From Rhizophagus irregularis (Eukaryota; Glomeromycota; Glomeromycetes; Glomerales; Glomeraceae): a DNA stretch of 64,000 bases. This document shows positions 12,783 through 23,639 of this stretch, one piece after another (within the stretch, counting starts at the first letter, position 1; each line of letters begins with the position of its first letter). The translations under genes were made by a program, and so were the position numbers. The stretch spans positions 124,001 through 188,000 of the forward strand of contig NC_089452.1 in NCBI RefSeq assembly GCF_026210795.1, read 5' to 3'. Under the pieces are notes generated by a model. That model was not told the DNA's origin and did not search any database. It worked only from the letters and a program-made list of their open reading frames with translations.

Positions 12783-13205
12783 ACGCCTTTACGAAGTGGT
12801 GTGGTAAGATCATTCCAAAAATATAACAATTTTTGCCCAATCAAATTCAAGGCCCAGGATAAGCATCTGGACTGTGGTTCAGGATAAGGATGCTCATTTT
12901 TTGGTGGTGATTCATTTCTCAAGCTAAGCGGATGGGATTTTAAGAAATATGGAATGTCATTGAGACATAGTCAAAATGTCACGGGTTTTCATATTTAAAA
13001 TTAACATTTATAAATCATCAAATAAATTTTTCGTAAATGCAAAAAAATCTTATTTTTTAATAGTTTAATATACAAGGTGTACATGATTACTATTAGTATG
13101 AACCCTTTGGTAACCCGCGTGTGTGTTTGTCATTGCATCATCTCATTTGTTAGAGTTGTTGGTTCACATCAATCATCGGTTTTCGATATCTAAAATTTCT
13201 GACAC

Positions 13206-13325
13206 GTCAAATGGAAAATAATCCATTTTTTGTACGTCAAATGGGAAATAATTCATTTTTTGTACGTCAAATGGGAAATAATCCATTTTTTGTACGTCAA
13301 ATGGGAAATAATCCATTTTTGGCAT
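13206..13325 (-). repeat. 30-bp coding repeat at Crinkler C-terminus
   Basis: A unit encoding KMDYFPFDVQ (one copy KMNYFPFDVQ) stands four times in tandem before the final SEILDIENR-type end, against one copy in the left gene. The length is a multiple of three, so the frame is kept. Replication slippage after the arms separated is the simplest origin. Confidence 0.9.
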
Positions 13326-15085
13326 TTTTTTAGCTCCTGGATTTTTGATATAATAATCTTCATCGCTATAATATGGCCACTTTTTGATTACATTATCAAT
13401 CAAGGCATCGCCAATACCGTTAAGAACATTTTTCAACCTATTTTTTTTCCAAAAGTTGGGATTTGCATCTCTGGTAATGGCAAATGATGCCCAAGAGGAA
13501 AAAACAGGTCCAAAGTGTTTTTTAAAATCCTCTTTTGAAATTACCAAAATACCTGATTCATGCTTTTCCTTCTTATATGGTTGCGAAGTAAAAATAATTG
13601 TAATAAGAATATAATTATCATCATCATCATCAACAGCAGTATAAAAACTCTTTAGATTTTTCTCATCTTCTTCTTCAACTTTACTTTCGGGCATCTTTTT
13701 TGAAACGTAATCCCATTTGCACTGGTTCAACATTAGGAATTTTTTAAATTCAATATGCACAAGTTTTCTGACAAGAAATACGTCAGCAAACGGAGCACTA
13801 CTACCATTGATAACTACTACATTACCACTCTGCCAGTCTATTATTTTACCATCATGTTTTTCTGTTAATGGATTAGTGTGTGGAAATTGTTCATTTGCTT
13901 TACATACACGAAGAGGTTTCAATTCTACGCTCACATCAAAGTTAACATCCAACTTATCAGCATTAGGATATAATTCTCGTAATGTCATTGTAGTCTTTCC
14001 CATTTTTATCGCCAGATTAGTATGAAATGCTTCATGGTATGCCACAAACACCTCCCATTCTTTCCAATACATGCGTTCATCATAGAACAAGTGAACAAGT
14101 GTAGGTTTAACAATACACAGAACGTCATTATATAAACAGATAAAATAAAAGGGCATATTAATAAGGAACAAATTGCATCCATCAGATTGTTCAACAGAGG
14201 AGAGAATAATATGTTTATCACGTTCTAGGCTTCTGATTGTAAGAGCTGGATTATTATCATCCAAACATTTATTAGAGTCAATGGCAATACCTTCAATGCA
14301 AAAATATATGAGCTTCATAGCAACATTTCTGTTGTTTTCAACATAGTCTTTTATGCCATACTGTTTATCAAGACTGTCCTTGACTTTGATGAAATAGTCC
14401 ACAAACTTAATATCTTTTTTTTCAAGTTTCTTAAAAAATTCTCTCCCCTGTTTACCATCTGCTCCAAAGCAGATGATAAAGAGTCGTTGAAGTGCGCGTG
14501 GCAACCCACCAGTATCCCTCAGAAGCTGAAGCATTTGACGACAATATTTCCATTTATATGCATAGTTTGCAATTCCCGCATTGAATTTTTCTGCAAAATG
14601 ATCTGTAATCCGAATAATGGATTGATCGTTCAATAATGGACAATCAACAAACACAAATGAAATTCTTGAAGCTTCTTTTTGTTCAATGACAGCCAGTGGA
14701 GCGGTCCCTGAAAGGAATGGTTGGACAAAGGCGGGTAAAGCGGATTTAAGCATAAATTCTGAAATATTATGGATCATATTATAGAAGAGTTTTGTTGGTG
14801 GATTCGACTTATCCTTTTTATCCCATGAATCAATAAGTTGAAATTCATCAATATGAAGATATAGGAAAAATAAGTGTTTATCAAATAGATTTAGGGCTTT
14901 GCGAATTTCTCCGATAGCAACATTAAAATGAAAATTATTAAAGCTGTCCCTATATTGTTCAAGTATGATGCAGAATTCTTGAAACATCATTCCATATTCT
15001 TTTTCAATAAAAAACGCATGCGCAATTCGTAAGCCGATAATTATTGATGCATCTATGCCATAATCTTGTCAAGTAAGTCTGTGAC

Positions 15086-15380
15086 AGGACCCCGGATATC
15101 TAATATAAAGGTCATAATGGACTTTTGGCCAAAAACACCCCTTTTTGCTGAAACTCAAAAAATCGTTTTTTGTAAATATCTCAGCATCCAGTAATTCAAT
15201 TTTAATGAACTTTTTTTTATTTTGTAGCCCTCATTTAGCTCTACAATTTAAAAAATAGTTCATCAAAATTGGACCACTGGATGCCGAGATATTTACAAAA
15301 AAGATTTTTTGAGCCCTGAAAAATGGGCCAATCTGCCGAAAGTGTGACTTATGGCCTGTTTTGGAGATATCCGGGGTCCT
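15086..15380. mobile_element. hAT-like MITE disrupting the Crinkler copy
   Basis: The ends AGGACCCCGGATATCT and AGATATCCGGGGTCCT are inverted. TCTGTGAC (8 bp) flanks it at 15078-15085 and 15381-15388, and the left-arm gene has this sequence once. The interior is a long imperfect hairpin (GTAAATATCTCAGCATCCAG paired with CTGGATGCCGAGATATTTAC). The 8-bp duplication fits hAT or P-type elements. The terminal sequence is not diagnostic. Confidence 0.87.
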
Positions 15381-16590
15381 TCTGTGACCATTTCCGAAGT
15401 CAATACATAAGTATTCAAAATGTGTGTCAGTTCTTCTTCTGTCATGAGGAATTTTACGATCATTGTAAATATTCTGAATATATTGAGGCATGTCTTTTTT
15501 GACTTGATTAAAAAACTCCTGCCCAAATCGAGTTTTACCTATTTACAAGATAATGAGTAACTGATACAAATTGTTTACTAGGAAAAGTACAAAGAAACAA
15601 TACATATCCCCGGGGCTCCTCCACTGACAAGAACCCAGTAGTTCGATTTTCCATCTCGGCCCGTAATATTATTGTATATTGTCTCATTTACATAACTCAT
15701 TGACCCTTTGAAGTTACGTTGTTGCAATGGCATGCTTAATACATCAGGCAAATTAGGTGTACCCTTTAATGCATTGATTTTAATAACCTCAATAATTTCC
15801 TTAAATAAAAGAGATGCTAATCAAAAAAAAAATCAGGCAAAGAAATGAATGTAAATGATATAATCTATTTCTTGTTCGATTGGTAAAACATTAAGAGACA
15901 CTTACCAGCAGCAGCGGGCAATTGTACGATGACGTGAATATTCTCATCTACAAGCAATTGTTCAAAAAAAACTTTCTTAACCAAGAATATGGGTATCAAC
16001 TGCTCGCCTCCAAATTTTTCTATAATATCATCTTTGGTAGTAACATGTTTAAGTTTGTCTCTTTCACCGTAAGTAATGTCAACCTTCCAAAGGTCAATGT
16101 ACTTATAATTAAACTTAATATCATGATTAATCTCATTATAGACAAGAAACTTGAGGTCTGAAATCTTTAAATCATCAAATTTGACCAAAGAACCATGAAT
16201 GTCGCTTTCTTTAATAACGTTAACCACAAAAGTATCAACAAAAGAAGTCATTCCTAGGAGTAAACAATTTATTGATACCATCATTTCATTTGGGAGATAA
16301 TTCTGTAAAAAAAAGAATTTTAGGTGTTTTTTAGTGTGAGAGAAATTTTGAGGATATATATTTACTTGTAAAATTCTTTCCGAATTCATCAAATGATTAA
16401 TAATAAAATAGACTCTTGATCAGTGGTAATATGATCAGCACACAAAAAAAATAATTAGTACGGTTTTATTTTTACTCATTAGAATTTTGATTCTCTCAGG
16501 GTATTTATAAAAAAGTGAATTAACAGTTACGCAAATTTTTCGGTCGTACGAGGTTGTATTTGATTAAGTATGGAAATGTAATGACTTATG

Positions 16591-16748
16591 CCCTATAAAA
16601 AAAATTTGTGTTAAATTTGTGCCAAATGGGTTAATCATATGATATTTGTTTAGAATTTGTTCAAATTTTATATTATTTTTTAGTACAAATTTCGAATAAA
16701 TATTGTATGATTAGTCCATTTGGCACAAATTTAACTTTTTTTATAGGG
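16591..16748. repeat. Mirror copy of the CCCTATAAAAAA foldback
   Basis: Inverted counterpart of 991-1148 with the same ends and flanks. It dates the foldback insertion to before the palindrome. Confidence 0.65.
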
Positions 16749-17126
16749 ATGTACTAGGCTACTTGCCTATTTCATAAATGAGTTTTTTTTTTATGAAATG
16801 AGAGATAAATTACTAATTGTGAGTATTGTATTACCAGCTTAATGTACCATTATTACTAGTATATATAATTTTCACTGAATCGGACTATCTTGACTATTTT
16901 GTACAACTAGTGCTTCGATCTGGATGAAAACCATCATTTGGATCACCACACTACTCTCAGATGCAGATCATTTTGATTGGCAGTCCGAATTTCCTTTTAT
17001 GGTATACTTTTCGAACACTATTTTTACAATACATTTATTTTATACATAGATAAAAGTCCTAATAATTGGCTGCATTGATCAAGTTTGGTTATTAATATGT
17101 GGTTGGAATTTAGGAATAGTCAATTT

Positions 17127-18200
17127 TATTGGTTGAAATTTTATCACGTGATTACAGGTTTTATAGTGACAGTTTTTTTTTATTTTATTTTTTAAGATTA
17201 ATAAAAAAATTTCCCAAAATACAAAAAATTCTTTAAGTTTTCAAACATTAATAGAATTGGCTTATAATAAAGCTAAAGATTATGAAATATTAACCATATA
17301 TCTATATTTAAAATTACATGATACAATTTGTTTTTCTCATTATATATCTATTATAGAAGGTTATAATAAAATAAACTATCAGAATAATGAAAATGAGTCA
17401 TAACCTAAATTATTTTCTGAAGGAATATTTTTAGCTTCTAAGTTTTAAAAAATGACTACAATTTTTATTAAATGCAGCATAAAAAATCTATGGGTCTTAT
17501 TCTTAATCTTGAAGAATTCGATTATCATTTTACTGAAAGAAATGAAGATCTTAATAATTTTTTAAATAAATTTGTAATATATTTTTACCTAAAGATTGAA
17601 AAAAAAGCCAAAAAGTGGAAAAATAAAAAGAAGTTATTACAATAGGAGTTTGCTATTTATCGCCGGCAGCGATCATCGCCGGGGTCACGTGATTTTTTAA
17701 TTTTGGCCGGAATTAAATGATCGACATAGAAATTGCCTTTTTTGGAATATTGTGTAACTCATTTCCCGATTTTATGAGAAACAAAATTGCCTTTTTTGGA
17801 TTGTGTAACGTTACTCAAGTTTCCAAAAAAGGATATTTTGACCGGAATTATAAAATTTGGCTGGAATTATGGATGTGACGAATAAGGATGACATATAGTA
17901 TTTTTTATACTAAAAAAATTCTAAGTCCCTGGAATACATAGTAAAAACGGAAACAAGGAGGTGTGACGCGGGGTGACAAATAATACATTATTAAAAATCA
18001 CGTGACACCGGCAATGATCGCCTCCAGCGATTCATAGCAATTTTAATTACAATATTATATCTTATAACTAGTATTCAAAATATGCAAATAAATACTTTTA
18101 AAATTGAATTAGAAATATATTTAAATACTTGTAAATTATCTTTAAAAGCATTAAATACTTTAAATAATGCTGGAATTATAATAACTTATATACAAGTAAG
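17127..18200 (+). pseudogene. Mirror fragments of the zinc/RING transposon protein family
   Basis: Plus-strand pieces at about 17200-17402, 17473-17644 and 18081-18194 mirror the fragments at 1-640. The last ends at a GTAAGT-like donor near 18194. A 402-bp MITE separates the second and third pieces. Nothing here is a complete frame. The role in the parent element is unknown. Confidence 0.45.
17645..18046. mobile_element. 402-bp MITE, right arm only, 8-bp duplication
   Basis: TTACAATA flanks it at 17637-17644 and 18047-18054 and is single in the left arm near 115. Its ends share TTTGCTAT and ATCGC(C/T)GG in inverted orientation, followed by GTCACGTGAT on both sides. The duplication length suggests a hAT-like element. 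No coding sequence. Confidence 0.8.
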
Positions 18201-19479
18201 TTTTCTTTCTATAACATTTTATTAAATTAAATATTTTTATATTTAAGAGAAAGATCACCACTCAGCAGGATAAAATTATTAAAATTCTATAATTAAATTT
18301 ATGGGTTTTGTATTAATAAAAAAACTATTTTTTAGAATGTTATATTCTTACTTTATTATAAGTTTTTTTCAATAAACTAAAAAAAAATAGTATAAAATAA
18401 TTTTTCTGGCTGAGAGGGATATTTACAAGATTAATATTATGGTATATGTACATAAATACTACTAATAGAAACTATTTAATTCTTTAAAAAACACTATTTT
18501 TTTATAATTTATAAAGAAAAGAACCAAAACCTATTAAATTAACGAAAAAAAATGATTTATTAATATCCTTAAATATAAAAAAACTATTTACATGCCAGAG
18601 TCCTAAGATACCTAAAATTGAGATTTACTAAAAAAAAACAAACATATTAGTAACTAAAAATTTTTATTAACAGCCTTAAAAAAATCTATTTATATAGTTA
18701 CTTTAAAGTAATCCAAAATTTAAGACGTATGGAATAAAATCTACAAAAAAAAAATAAAAGGAATATTAGTAACTAATAATAATTTTTACTAAAAAAAGTA
18801 TGTTTACTTACCTTTCCAAGAATTTTAAAGCACTCAAGTCCAAAAAAATAAAATCTACAAAAAAAAAAATAAAAGGAATATTATTAAAGCCATACTAAGA
18901 CTACTAAAACTTCTAATTATAAACCTAAATAACTAAAATAAATAGAAAAGATAAATATATTTTCACTATTAAGAAACAAGAAAATTACCAATAAATAAAT
19001 TATAAACTAAAATTTATAAATTAAATAAAACTAAATAAAAATAAAATACAGGTCAAAATATTTTACTTAACGCATAAACTTATTAAATTTACAGCTGGAA
19101 TGATACGTTCTTCCAGAGTAAAGTCAAAGAGTTTGAACTTTGATGACGTTAAACTTCATGAGTGGCTTGGCTAAAATTGACATTATCCATTATCGCATTC
19201 AGCATTTAATTATTTGAGAAGACGTCATCTTAACAAAAACTGTGTATTAGCCATTTTTAGTAATAATTTGTATAAATTAGCATTATTAAATTTCTTTCAT
19301 TAAATGCTGATTTCTTTCTTAAATATAACAAATTACTTATATTATTATTAAATAAATTTTTAACTCTACTAAAATGTTGTATTGATATTCATTTTTCTAA
19401 TTATATAAGGTTATATAATCTGGATAATTATTATAATATCTACGAAAAAAAATATCCAGATTATATAATATTGAATAAA
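18201..19479. other. AT-rich intergenic stretch, no gene
   Basis: Poly-A/T-rich sequence with no frame of note. Around 18710-18880 a segment with AAATCTACAAAAAAAAATAAAAGGAATATTA occurs twice, suggesting a small local duplication. 19095-19290 is related to the dispersed repeat at 8230-8540. Confidence 0.5.
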
Positions 19480-20266
19480 GCAAATTACAAAAAGATTTAA
19501 AATATCTCTTACTATAAAGGCACAAATACTTACGGCTAATATTTTAATTCAGTTCATTTTAGCATTTAAAGAATTAATATAAAAACCAAAATGTGAACAA
19601 GTTATTTTATGGAAAAAAGCATTACTTGAACAGATAAAATTACTTCAGAATCCAAAATAAAGGATAATTTAAATTAATAACTTTCAGATAAAGTAAAAGA
19701 TATACAAATAAGAAAAGTAGATCGAATATAAAAGTCAGTTTCTTTAGTAAAGAAATCAATAGATACCTTTGTAAAGAAATACATATGTGAGGATTGGATT
19801 CCAATAACTGAAAAAAGAAGTTTAATAAAATTACATTATACATAAACAAAAAATTATTGGATTAATAATTTAAAAAAAAAATAATTTTAATTTTTTATTC
19901 TCATTTAATTTTAATTTTATTTATAATTTTAATTTTTTATTCTCATTTAATTTTACTTTTATAATATCATTTATAATTTTATTTTACTTTTATTTTTCTT
20001 TTTATTTTAGTTTTAATTTATAGTATGTTATTTTGGTTTAATTTTTACTTTATAGTATTTTATTTTAGTTTAATTTTTAATTTATAGTATTTTATTTTGA
20101 TTTACTTTTATTGTTTAATTTTATTCTTAATTATTTGTAATATAATATTTAATACTTAATCAGACAGTTAAGAGCTGAAAGTATCATTTATAGAATAGTT
20201 ATGATTATTATGTAGTACAAATATATTTAATAAAATGGTACATGATTCAACATTAAAAAAAAAAAA
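19480..20266 (+). mobile_element. Decayed 3' end of a LINE with poly-A tail
   Basis: 19480-19870 follows the end of the LINE ORF at 22820-23245 with many substitutions and stops. Its 3' untranslated part ends GGTACATGATTCAACATT followed by a run of A at 20254-20266, the same end seen at 33971-34010. It is an older copy of the same LINE family. The later copy inserted about 65 bp downstream. Confidence 0.8.
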
Positions 20267-20345
20267 TAATGAATGAAGTGATTCATATCATGGCATAATA
20301 TATAATGAAATATCAGTTTGCAATCTAATTAATATAAATTGGATC

Positions 20346-23064
20346 AAAGTGCCTAGAGATGAATTATATATAACTATTGGACGTGACAACTCAAAGGTTC
20401 AAGCTACAGATAAAGAGATACGGTATTTAGGATGTTATTTCTCTTCTTCCAATTTAAGGAAAAGATCAATCAAAAGAATCAAGGATATAATTGAAAAATT
20501 TTTGAATCCTATTAGAAGAAAACGTATTACAGTAGGACATATTGCATATTTTATTAATCACGTTCTTATCCCAAGAGTGGTTTATGTAGCCCAATTAATG
20601 ACATTATCAGAAAATGAATGGAATCTCTTGTTTACTCCAGTGATCAAATTAGTTAAGCAAATATGTGGGTTGCCTAGAAGTTATCCAACATCAGCAATAT
20701 ATCATCGATACATCTTAGGAATAATTCATGAGATCAAATATGCGCAAATCAGATCACTGTTTTTTTTATATCTAATAAATAGTAATTCACTAGCATCTAG
20801 ATCTATAATGATAAGATGTAGGACTGCACAGTTGCGATTGGCCATACATGACAATATTTTTGAACATGATTCAGAATCATTATTTCTAGGACATCAAGAA
20901 GCAAAATCTAACCTAAGTCTACATAATATTATTATAGCCAGGAAATTAAACATTATCATACAACAAGATTACATAAATAGGTCAACATGGACCATTAGTG
21001 GTGGAAATATGCCTATTAGAGAAATATTTATAACACATAGATGCCTCAATTTATTACGGAAAATTGGAACTGCAAATTCATACCCACTTATATATGCTAG
21101 TCAATTGATGTTACCTTATGAACATATTATGAATTTGGCATGTTATCGTTTCATTGCAGGACTATCAGCAAAAGGACGCATAGCCAAATGGTTTCAATTA
21201 TTAACCCGATGGATTAAAGGAATATTAGCACCAGAAATGTCTAGACATTCCTTATTTAACTTTTTGAGTAATATATTACAACCGGTATTAGAAGACAAGC
21301 GAAAACACCCATATATTATAATAAAAGATAAAAACAATGAAGTTTCAGTAGGATTTGTTAAGAAAAGAACACAGATAAAGAAAAATGAGGAAAAAATTGA
21401 ATGTTTAATTATAGAAGTTTGTAATATTGAAATATGTCCAGATAATTCTCAAAAAGCAATTATTCAGAAACAGAAATGTCCCAAGATGATTACAATAACT
21501 CAACATAGTGCATTAGTATTACCAATTTTTAATCATTTATCAACAGGTGCAATTACACATATCGACTGGTATTATATAGTGGAATCGTTAAATAGAAATA
21601 AAAATATTTCAGCAAATAGTGACATACAACAATTGGAAAAAACACCTACAATTAATTTGAATGGAGATAATTTAGGTCTATGGATCAATCGATGGATCGA
21701 GCAAGATACACTTAAACAAGAACTTACAAATATAAGACATCAATTAAAGTCATTAAAAAACATTGAATATTATACAGATGGATCACTAGCTAATCGGACT
21801 ATAGATAATAACAACCTTTTATATAGAGCAGATAATACTACTGTGGATTTAGGGGCAGCATTCTATACAAGTAATGAATTAGGAGAATTTTCAGTATATT
21901 CATGTTTATCTTTATGGCCATCATCAACAGAAAGTAAAAGTAGCTATTTTCTTGGCATTGTTGACAGCACCAGAAAATTCTAATGTAACTATTTATACAG
22001 ACAGCTTAGGTGCTATTAATTCAATTAATTCAGCTTTTAATTCAACTACTAGAACATGGCTTAAAAAGACCAATAATCTAATCATTATCAAAATAATTAT
22101 GCTGATCAGAGAAGCATCTATAAATTTAAAGTTGATTAAAATAAAGGGTCATAGTGGCATAATAGGCAATGATATAGCTGATAAATTAGCAAAGAAAGGA
22201 CAATGTGGAAACAATTTATTTAGAAATAATGTAGATTTTATTAATAATATATTATCTTATTTTCCTGTTTTTATAGATAAACCTATTGAAGTTAATATTA
22301 GAAGATTTATTTTGAAAATATTAGCTACAGGTGAAGCTACTGAATGGTCTTTGTTAAAAAATAATCAGGAATTATATTATGGAGATGTTAATCAGATAGA
22401 CTGGAAAATTACTTGGCTTATTTTCCATTATTGCAAGGGGTTTCACTGCAATAGTATGAGAATTAACTATTTATGGACTTTTATAGCAAAATTATTTCAT
22501 AAAATTCTTCCATTAGGATCCATTTTAGCAATAAGAAAACCAAAACTTTACAAGGAAATGAAATGTATTATGAAATGTAATAAGAAAGAAAATTGGAATC
22601 ATTTATTTGAATGTCAGGCATATGAGGTAGCTTGGCAAAAAATATTGGAAATTACAACAAAAGAATCTATAATTATATGTTTGAAACAAAAACAAATTAG
22701 AAGTCAAGGGGAAGATTTTATTAAAAAAGTATTACAAAACATATTAGGAATTACAGCAAAGTCAGAAAAATTTCAAAAATTCCAACAACTGGCATTAGAA
22801 GTAAAAGTTGAAACTTGTTTAACAATAAGATTACAAAAAGACTTCAAGATATCTTTTACTGAGGCACAGACACTTATGGCCAACATGTTAATTCGATTCA
22901 TTCTAGCATTTAAAGAATTAATATGGAAACCAAGATGTGAACAAGTAATTTTATGGGAAAAAAGAGAAGGTATTTCTCGAACAGATAAAATTACTTCAGA
23001 ATCCAAAGCAAAGAACAATCCAAATCAACTTTCAGAATTCAAAGTAAAGGACAATTCAAATTAA
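20346..23064 (+). pseudogene. LINE ORF2 C-terminal part: RT thumb, RNase H, zinc tail
   Basis: The first ~300 residues (from 20349) have the EIRYLGCYF and MTLSENEWN features of the region after a LINE reverse-transcriptase palm. RNase H follows: YYTDGS near 21775, TES at 21930, IYTDSL near 22005, GHSG and GNDIADKLAKKG near 22160. The domain is split by one extra A in a run near 21937; removing it would join the frames at 21983 and 21952. A C-x3-C...H...C cluster at about 22570-22620 resembles a LINE zinc tail. The product is not functional. Confidence 0.83.
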
Positions 23065-23282
23065 CTTACAAATAAAGCTAAAGATTTACAAATGGGAAAA
23101 GTAGATCAACTACAAAAAACAGTCTCTTTGGTAAAGAAATCTATGGATACCTTTGTAAGGAAATATATATGTGAGGATTGGATTCTGATAAAAAAGAAAG
23201 TTGATAAGATTACATTATATATGAGCGAAAAATTATTGGATTAATAGATACAAAAACAATATTTTTACTCTTTTCTCATTTA

Positions 23283-23590
23283 CACTGGTCAAAATCAAGG
23301 TTATCGGGTACATATCGGGTACCCGATATGTGTGCAATATATGTGATATATGTGTATGATATTTAACAATACTACATATATTGGGTGCCCGATAAGTGTA
23401 GTAGAAATGTAGAAAATCGGTGACATATATTGTAAACATCATGTACATATCTTATACATATCGGGTAGTCAAATATCAGTCACATATCATAGATTTATCA
23501 GATACCCGATATATTATAGTAAAATATCGGATAGATATCGTACATTTATCAGATAGTGCCGATATACATGTCCGAAGTATACCTAATAGG
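23283..23590. repeat. Subterminal repeats of the CACTA element, left end
   Basis: About ten degenerate copies of TACCCGATATGTG/CACATATCGGGTA in both orientations. The matching right-end cluster is 33476-33676. Such subterminal motifs are the usual binding sites of CACTA-encoded DNA-binding proteins; here that is inferred. Confidence 0.75.
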
Positions 23591-23639
23591 CTTAATAGGC
23601 TAATAGCTATAATTTACTGATTTTATTATTGAACGCATA

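Larger units (their letters stand above)
13173..16284 (-). pseudogene. Crinkler copy broken by a MITE
   Basis: Mirror of the intact gene at 1457-4178. Exon 1 runs 16284-15906 (one codon shorter), exon 2 starts at 15816, and exon 3 ends at 13173. The third exon is interrupted at 15086-15380 by a 295-bp element that brings stops. The last base of exon 2 is T instead of G, which turns the final Walker A glycine into cysteine. The C-terminus carries extra 10-residue repeats. The 605-residue downstream frame (14990-13173) is otherwise open, and the header exon also remains open, so decay is recent. Any surviving product would lack either header or P-loop. Confidence 0.85.
9270..18170 (-). repeat. 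Right arm of giant inverted repeat
   Basis: Inverted copy of 1-5760, lengthened by a LINE fragment (10013-12525), a 295-bp element (15086-15380) and a 402-bp element (17645-18046), all missing from the left arm. Wherever the arms differ by transitions, the right arm usually has CA or TG where the left has CG. Confidence 0.93.

Noticed and set aside
722..17023. A 16-kb transposon with TAGTGTTCGGAAAG ends
   Set aside because: The inverted ends exist, but the sequence outside them (1-720 against 17024-18170) is equally mirrored, so they are just part of the longer palindrome.
21937..21983. Programmed frameshift in the LINE RNase H
   Set aside because: One extra A in an A run in a truncated LINE is better explained by decay. 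No stimulatory structure is evident.
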